Source: Suilimivivens sp964393865 (GTDB lineage Bacteria > Bacillota > Clostridia > Lachnospirales > Lachnospiraceae). Taken from it: 64,000 bases of DNA. The DNA lies in contig CAYMUW010000008.1 of NCBI GenBank assembly GCA_964393865.1, forward strand, positions 1-64,000, read 5' to 3'. Every line of letters begins with the position of its first letter. The first letter of the stretch is position 1. The notes beneath the pieces are model-generated. The model did not search any database. It had not been told where the DNA came from and saw only the letters and a list, made by a program, of their open reading frames with translations. Both the position numbers and the translations under genes were made by a program. Shown piece after piece: positions 60,385 through 64,000 of this stretch.

Positions 60385-62982
60385 TTATAGGGACTCCTCT
60401 ATGTACTGTTCAAACTGTTCCTGGCTCATAAGTACCTTTCTGGGCTTGGTTCCTTCTTCCTCACCTACCACGCCCGCTTCACAGAGCTGATCCATAATCC
60501 TTGCCGCCCTGTTGAAACCGATCTTGAAAACTCTCTGCAGCATACCGATAGACGCCTTGTCCTTTTCAATAATGAACTTCGCCGCATCCACAAAATATTG
60601 ATCCCTCTCAACCCCTTCATCGCCTGCTCCTCCTGCCGCACCGCTTCCACCATAGGTTGAAATCTTATCCTGAATATCCGTATCATAAATATTTCCAAGC
60701 CTTTGATTCTTTAAAAATTCCACGACATCCGATACTTCCTTATCCGAAACGAAAGCCCCCTGCACTCTGGCCGGCTTACTGTATCCTTGAGGATAAAAAA
60801 GCATATCTCCCTTGCCCAGAAGCTTTTCTGCACCGTTCATATCCAAGATGGTACGGGAATCCACACCACTGGAAACACTGAACGCCACACGGCTTGGCAT
60901 ATTGGCCTTAATCAGACCTGTAATGACATCCACAGAAGGCCTTTGCGTTGCAATAATCAAATGGATACCCGCAGCTCTTGCCAGCTGCGCCAGACGACAG
61001 ATAGATTCCTCCACCTCTCCCGGCGCTACCATCATCAGATCCGCCAACTCGTCCACAATAATGACAATCTGAGGCATCTTAGCCGGAGCCTGTGCATCTG
61101 CGGCTTCCTTCATTGTATCTGCCTTTTTGTTATAGCCCTTTAAATCTCTTACATTAAAATCGGCAAACTTTTGATAACGATCCGTCATCTCAGCAACAGC
61201 CCACTGCAAAGCAGCCGATGCTTTTTTGGGGTCTGTCACTACCGGAATCAATAAATGCGGGATTCCGTTATATACACTAAGTTCCACCACCTTCGGGTCC
61301 ACCATAATCAGCTTCACATCATCCGGATGCGCCTTATATAAAATACTCATAATCAGGGTATTGATGCATACGGATTTTCCCGATCCGGTAGCTCCCGCAA
61401 TCAGCATATGAGGCATTTTGGCAATATCAGCCACTACCACCTTGCCGGAAATATCTTTTCCTACCGCAAAGGCAAGCTTGGACGGAAATTCCTTAAATTC
61501 CCTGCTCTCCAACAAATCCCTGAGCATTACCGTACTGTTTTCCTTATTCGGCACTTCAATTCCCACTGCAGCCTTGCCCGGAATAGGAGCCTCTATTCTA
61601 ATATCCGTTGCTGCCAGATTTAATTTGATATCATCGGAAAGCCCTACAATCTTGCTGACCTTTACGCCCTGCTCAGGTTGAAGTTCAAATCTGGTAACAG
61701 CAGGTCCCTGACTGATATCCGTAACGGTAACTCGAACGCCAAAGGTCTGCAGAGTCTGCTGCAGTCTTTGTGCTGTTTCCCTCAGCTCACGGCTGGAATC
61801 CCTGCTTGTTCCGCTTCCCTTTACCAGCTTATTGATGGGAGGGAAAATATATTTCTTAACAGGAGCTGCTTTGGCCACACTGTTCTCCGTCTCTCTTTCT
61901 CTATGTACATGATCGGCATGCTGAACCTGATATCCGCTGTCCTTATAGGCGGGAGTCATTTCTTCCTCTTCATACATATCGGTAATCTCGGAAAGCTCAT
62001 CATTGCCTTCTTCCTCATAAGCACTGTGAATCTTAATCTGCTCATAGCCGGAAACAGGTTCCTTATCCTCATTCTCTATAATCGCCTGATCGATCTTCTC
62101 ATCAAAATCCGTCAGGTTAATCTCATGGATGTCATCTCTGCTCTTTTCCTCATTTCCGTGCCCTGTCAGAGAAGTATTCAGCATTACTCCTGTAACCTTT
62201 TTATCCATACGAAGAATCTTTTCGTTTTCTATTTCTTCCTGTCGGATTCGCTTTTCTTCTTCCTTCCGGAGACGTTCTTCCTCCATTTCCTGCCGCCTTT
62301 GCTTTGCTCTTTCCCTTCGGTATGCCGCATCCTCTTTGGAACGCTCATAAACCTTCCTGCCACCTGATTTAACGCCTGACACAAAGGACTTGTCCGTTAA
62401 AATAACAATGGAAATAACCGCAGCAACCAAAATAACCAGAACGGTTCCCACTAATCCCAGAAAATGATGCAGCAGATAAGCAGCCGAGCCTCCTATAACG
62501 CCTCCGCCCACATGATTGGTACTGCAGCTCTTATAAATTTCACCGATCTGATAGCTTTCTGCCGTCCCTGCATCTCCTGTAAAAAGCTCACACATAACTC
62601 CGATCAGCAAAACAAGAATCACACCGGACACCAGCTTACGAATGGCTATCGCATTACCGCTGTTGACCGTGCCGAATGCAATCATTACGAAAAGGACCAG
62701 CGGCATGATATAAGCCGTAAGGCCAAAAATTCCAAACATCACGTTACTGATCGTATTTCCAAACACACCCGCCACGCCAAAATTGCACACAAAAAGAAAG
62801 ATGGCAACCGCAAACAAGACAATCAAAAACACCTCGTTTCTGATTGCCGTATCCATGGGTTCGCTCTTTCTGGAACTATTGCGCGATGAACTATTTCTGT
62901 TTTGATAACTTCCTTTACCGGAACTGCTTTTTCTCTGCGTCGAGGTGCTCCTTCCGGCAGTACTCTTTTTATTCTGTGCCAT
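60385..62982 (-). CDS. ftsK: DNA translocase FtsK/SpoIIIE
   Basis: An 865-residue DNA pump for chromosome segregation at the septum and into the forespore. N-terminal polar S/T/R-rich stretch (1-50), four to five membrane helices (about 52-215), charged linker (220-400), motor with Walker A GATGSGKS and Walker B IVIIVDELADL, and a C-terminal gamma winged helix (FKIGFNRAARIMDQL) that reads DNA polarity sequences. AAAGGGG is 7 bases before MAQNKKSTAG. It could be called ftsK or spoIIIE. Starts 86 bases after tepA. Confidence 0.95.
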   Translation of the reverse strand: MAQNKKSTAGRSTSTQRKSSSGKGSYQNRNSSSRNSSRKSEPMDTAIRNEVFLIVLFAVAIFLFVCNFGVAGVFGNTISNVMFGIFGLTAYIMPLVLFVMIAFGTVNSGNAIAIRKLVSGVILVLLIGVMCELFTGDAGTAESYQIGEIYKSCSTNHVGGGVIGGSAAYLLHHFLGLVGTVLVILVAAVISIVILTDKSFVSGVKSGGRKVYERSKEDAAYRRERAKQRRQEMEEERLRKEEEKRIRQEEIENEKILRMDKKVTGVMLNTSLTGHGNEEKSRDDIHEINLTDFDEKIDQAIIENEDKEPVSGYEQIKIHSAYEEEGNDELSEITDMYEEEEMTPAYKDSGYQVQHADHVHRERETENSVAKAAPVKKYIFPPINKLVKGSGTSRDSSRELRETAQRLQQTLQTFGVRVTVTDISQGPAVTRFELQPEQGVKVSKIVGLSDDIKLNLAATDIRIEAPIPGKAAVGIEVPNKENSTVMLRDLLESREFKEFPSKLAFAVGKDISGKVVVADIAKMPHMLIAGATGSGKSVCINTLIMSILYKAHPDDVKLIMVDPKVVELSVYNGIPHLLIPVVTDPKKASAALQWAVAEMTDRYQKFADFNVRDLKGYNKKADTMKEAADAQAPAKMPQIVIIVDELADLMMVAPGEVEESICRLAQLARAAGIHLIIATQRPSVDVITGLIKANMPSRVAFSVSSGVDSRTILDMNGAEKLLGKGDMLFYPQGYSKPARVQGAFVSDKEVSDVVEFLKNQRLGNIYDTDIQDKISTYGGSGAAGGAGDEGVERDQYFVDAAKFIIEKDKASIGMLQRVFKIGFNRAARIMDQLCEAGVVGEEEGTKPRKVLMSQEQFEQYIEESL

Positions 62983-63068
62983 ACTAAAACCCCTTTGGTA
63001 CCCTTGCCGATACCCAAATAATCTAATATAGTATAGCATTTTCATTAAATCTTGTCATCCACAAACCG

Positions 63069-63761
63069 TTATTTGTTTTTTTTCTTCTTGGAAATTAAAT
63101 TGTGCAGTTTGCCCATTGCTTCACTGATTCCACCCGTTTCATTAATAATACCTTCCGCTACCGCTTCCTCACCTACCAGAATCGTTCCCACATCCTTGGT
63201 AAGCACGCCTGTCTCCATCATCAATTCTTCCAGCCTGCCCTTGCTGATTTTGCAGTGGCTGCATACAAAGCCTGTAATACGATTTTGAATCTGCCTGAAA
63301 TAGTCAAAGGTCTGCGGTACACCGATCACCATTCCGTTCATCCTGACAGGATGAATCACCATAGTACCTGTGGGCACAATAAAGGAATAATCCGTACTTA
63401 CCGCAATAGGCACACCGATGGAATGACTTCCTCCCAACACAAGGGATACCGTAGGCTTGCTTAAGGAGGCAATCATTTCGGCAATGGCAAGTCCTGCCTC
63501 CACATCTCCTCCCATGGTATTAAGTAAAATCAAAACGCCGTCAATATTACTGCTGTCTTCAATGGCCGCCAGCTCTGGAAGGATATGCTCATACTTGGTA
63601 GTTTTGGAATTTGTTCCCAGATTATCATGTCCCTCCACTTCACCAATAACGGAAATTAAATGAATAGTATGAGATTTCCCATTTTTATCCAGCGTAACCT
63701 GTCCAGTCTCCTCAATTCTTTCACTTCTATTTTTTTCTTCCTCAACCTTTTTTCCCGACAT
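63069..63761 (-). CDS. tepA: ClpP-family protease TepA-like
   Basis: A 230-residue ClpP-superfamily protein. The catalytic serine is in GGSHSIGVP, the His in MVIHPVRMNG and a likely Asp in VLTKDVGT. It lacks a signal peptide. In Bacillus TepA assists protein translocation; immediate co-location with ftsK/spoIIIE is common in Clostridia. AAAGG is 10 bases before the ATG. The acidic/basic termini (KKVEEEKN and ISKKKKNK) are low in complexity. Confidence 0.88.
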   Translation of the reverse strand: MSGKKVEEEKNRSERIEETGQVTLDKNGKSHTIHLISVIGEVEGHDNLGTNSKTTKYEHILPELAAIEDSSNIDGVLILLNTMGGDVEAGLAIAEMIASLSKPTVSLVLGGSHSIGVPIAVSTDYSFIVPTGTMVIHPVRMNGMVIGVPQTFDYFRQIQNRITGFVCSHCKISKGRLEELMMETGVLTKDVGTILVGEEAVAEGIINETGGISEAMGKLHNLISKKKKNK

Positions 63762-63810
63762 TTTATGAAAACCTTTCTTTTCAATAATATAAATTTAAAA
63801 ATTATAAAAG

Positions 63811-63849
63811 AGAACAGCAAAGCAGTTTTTTAACTACTGCGCTGTCCTC
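63811..63849 (-). terminator. Terminator of the partial gene at the window end
   Basis: ACAGC and GCAG pair with CTGC and GCTGT, with a 3-base bulge and an AT-rich loop; on the minus strand it is followed by TCTCTTTTATAATTTTT. Confidence 0.65.
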
Positions 63850-63874
63850 CTTAGTATGCTGTCGCAGAAAAAAA

Positions 63875-64000
63875 TTATACATCAAAATCATCGTTTTCCG
63901 ATATTGGAATATCAAAATCATCATGCTCCTGTTCTTTTCCTTCGGAAAGATCATTGATTTTAAAATCCATTTCTTTTTTTACATGAGGCTTCGGAAGCGG
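63875..64000 (-). CDS. C-terminal end of an unidentified protein
   Basis: The last 41 codons of a minus-strand gene enter the window: a basic PLPKPHVKKEM segment, then a very acidic tail ending ENDDFDV before a TAA stop. No conserved motif is visible. A terminator follows. The family cannot be assigned from this tail. Confidence 0.65.
   Translation of the reverse strand, partial: PLPKPHVKKEMDFKINDLSEGKEQEHDDFDIPISENDDFDV

Overview
The window looks like a core chromosomal segment of an anaerobic, low-to-mid GC, spore-forming-lineage Clostridia, most likely Lachnospiraceae. Supporting signs are the sporulation genes yqfC/yqfD and a spore photoproduct lyase, the one-carbon genes fhs and folD, an electron-bifurcating transhydrogenase pair (NfnAB type), a NifU-like/GGGtGRT protein pair, and strong AGGAGG-type ribosome binding sites throughout. 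The species assignment is inference. No phage, insertion sequence, CRISPR array or rRNA was found, and no gene-free gap exceeds about 215 bases.

Layout. 1-2179 (minus strand): a NifU-like scaffold protein and a GGGtGRT-family protein cut by the window edge, then a left-handed beta-helix protein. 2220-7383: topoisomerase III overlapping an AAA ATPase, and a PAS/degenerate-GGDEF/EAL protein. 7458-9966: asd and argH. 10121-11705 (plus): a two-gene NitT/TauT-type ABC transporter without its binding protein. 11735-15290: tRNA-Thr(CGU) with a 10-bp tandem repeat just upstream of its promoter, mscS, and glgB with an unusual helical tail. 15456-15761: a small unknown gene. 15786-18044: serCA with its own promoter. 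18130-25606: leuB, a membrane glycosyltransferase-like gene, ilvD, ilvB and an L,D-transpeptidase, tightly packed on the minus strand. 25698-28363: tgt and yajC, and an M15 peptidase. 28548-29645: aroC (plus). 29653-31005: a lactonase and a truncated response regulator.

31219-35550 (plus) is a polyamine-uptake operon, an XRE-cupin regulator followed by potABCD, with a very good promoter and a palindromic operator. 35605-42741 (minus) holds proA, 5-formyl-THF cyclo-ligase, two FAD oxidoreductases, a TM protein and a MOP flippase. 42778-47139 is the conserved yqfC-yqfD-phoH-(7TM-HD)-ybeY block, in which the HD protein is shortened and lacks its catalytic Asp. 47177-51611 carries pyrimidine nucleoside phosphorylase, an SDR, spore photoproduct lyase, a nucleosidase and rlmH. 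51615-57780 mixes three poorly characterised membrane-anchored proteins (two zinc-ribbon, one MORN) with a Dabb protein and NfnAB. 57822-63761 has folD, fhs, ftsK/spoIIIE and tepA, and the 3' end of an unrecognised gene closes the window.

The genes mainly cover amino-acid biosynthesis (Asp family, Arg, Ser, branched chain, Pro, aromatic), one-carbon and redox metabolism, envelope functions and sporulation. The items most worth a second look are the NifU-like/GGGtGRT pair, the catalytically degenerate 7TM-HD protein, the nucleosidase/spore photoproduct lyase/SDR overlap cluster, the GlgB tail, the glycosyltransferase-like gene inside the leu-ilv cluster, and the tandem repeat upstream of tRNA-Thr.
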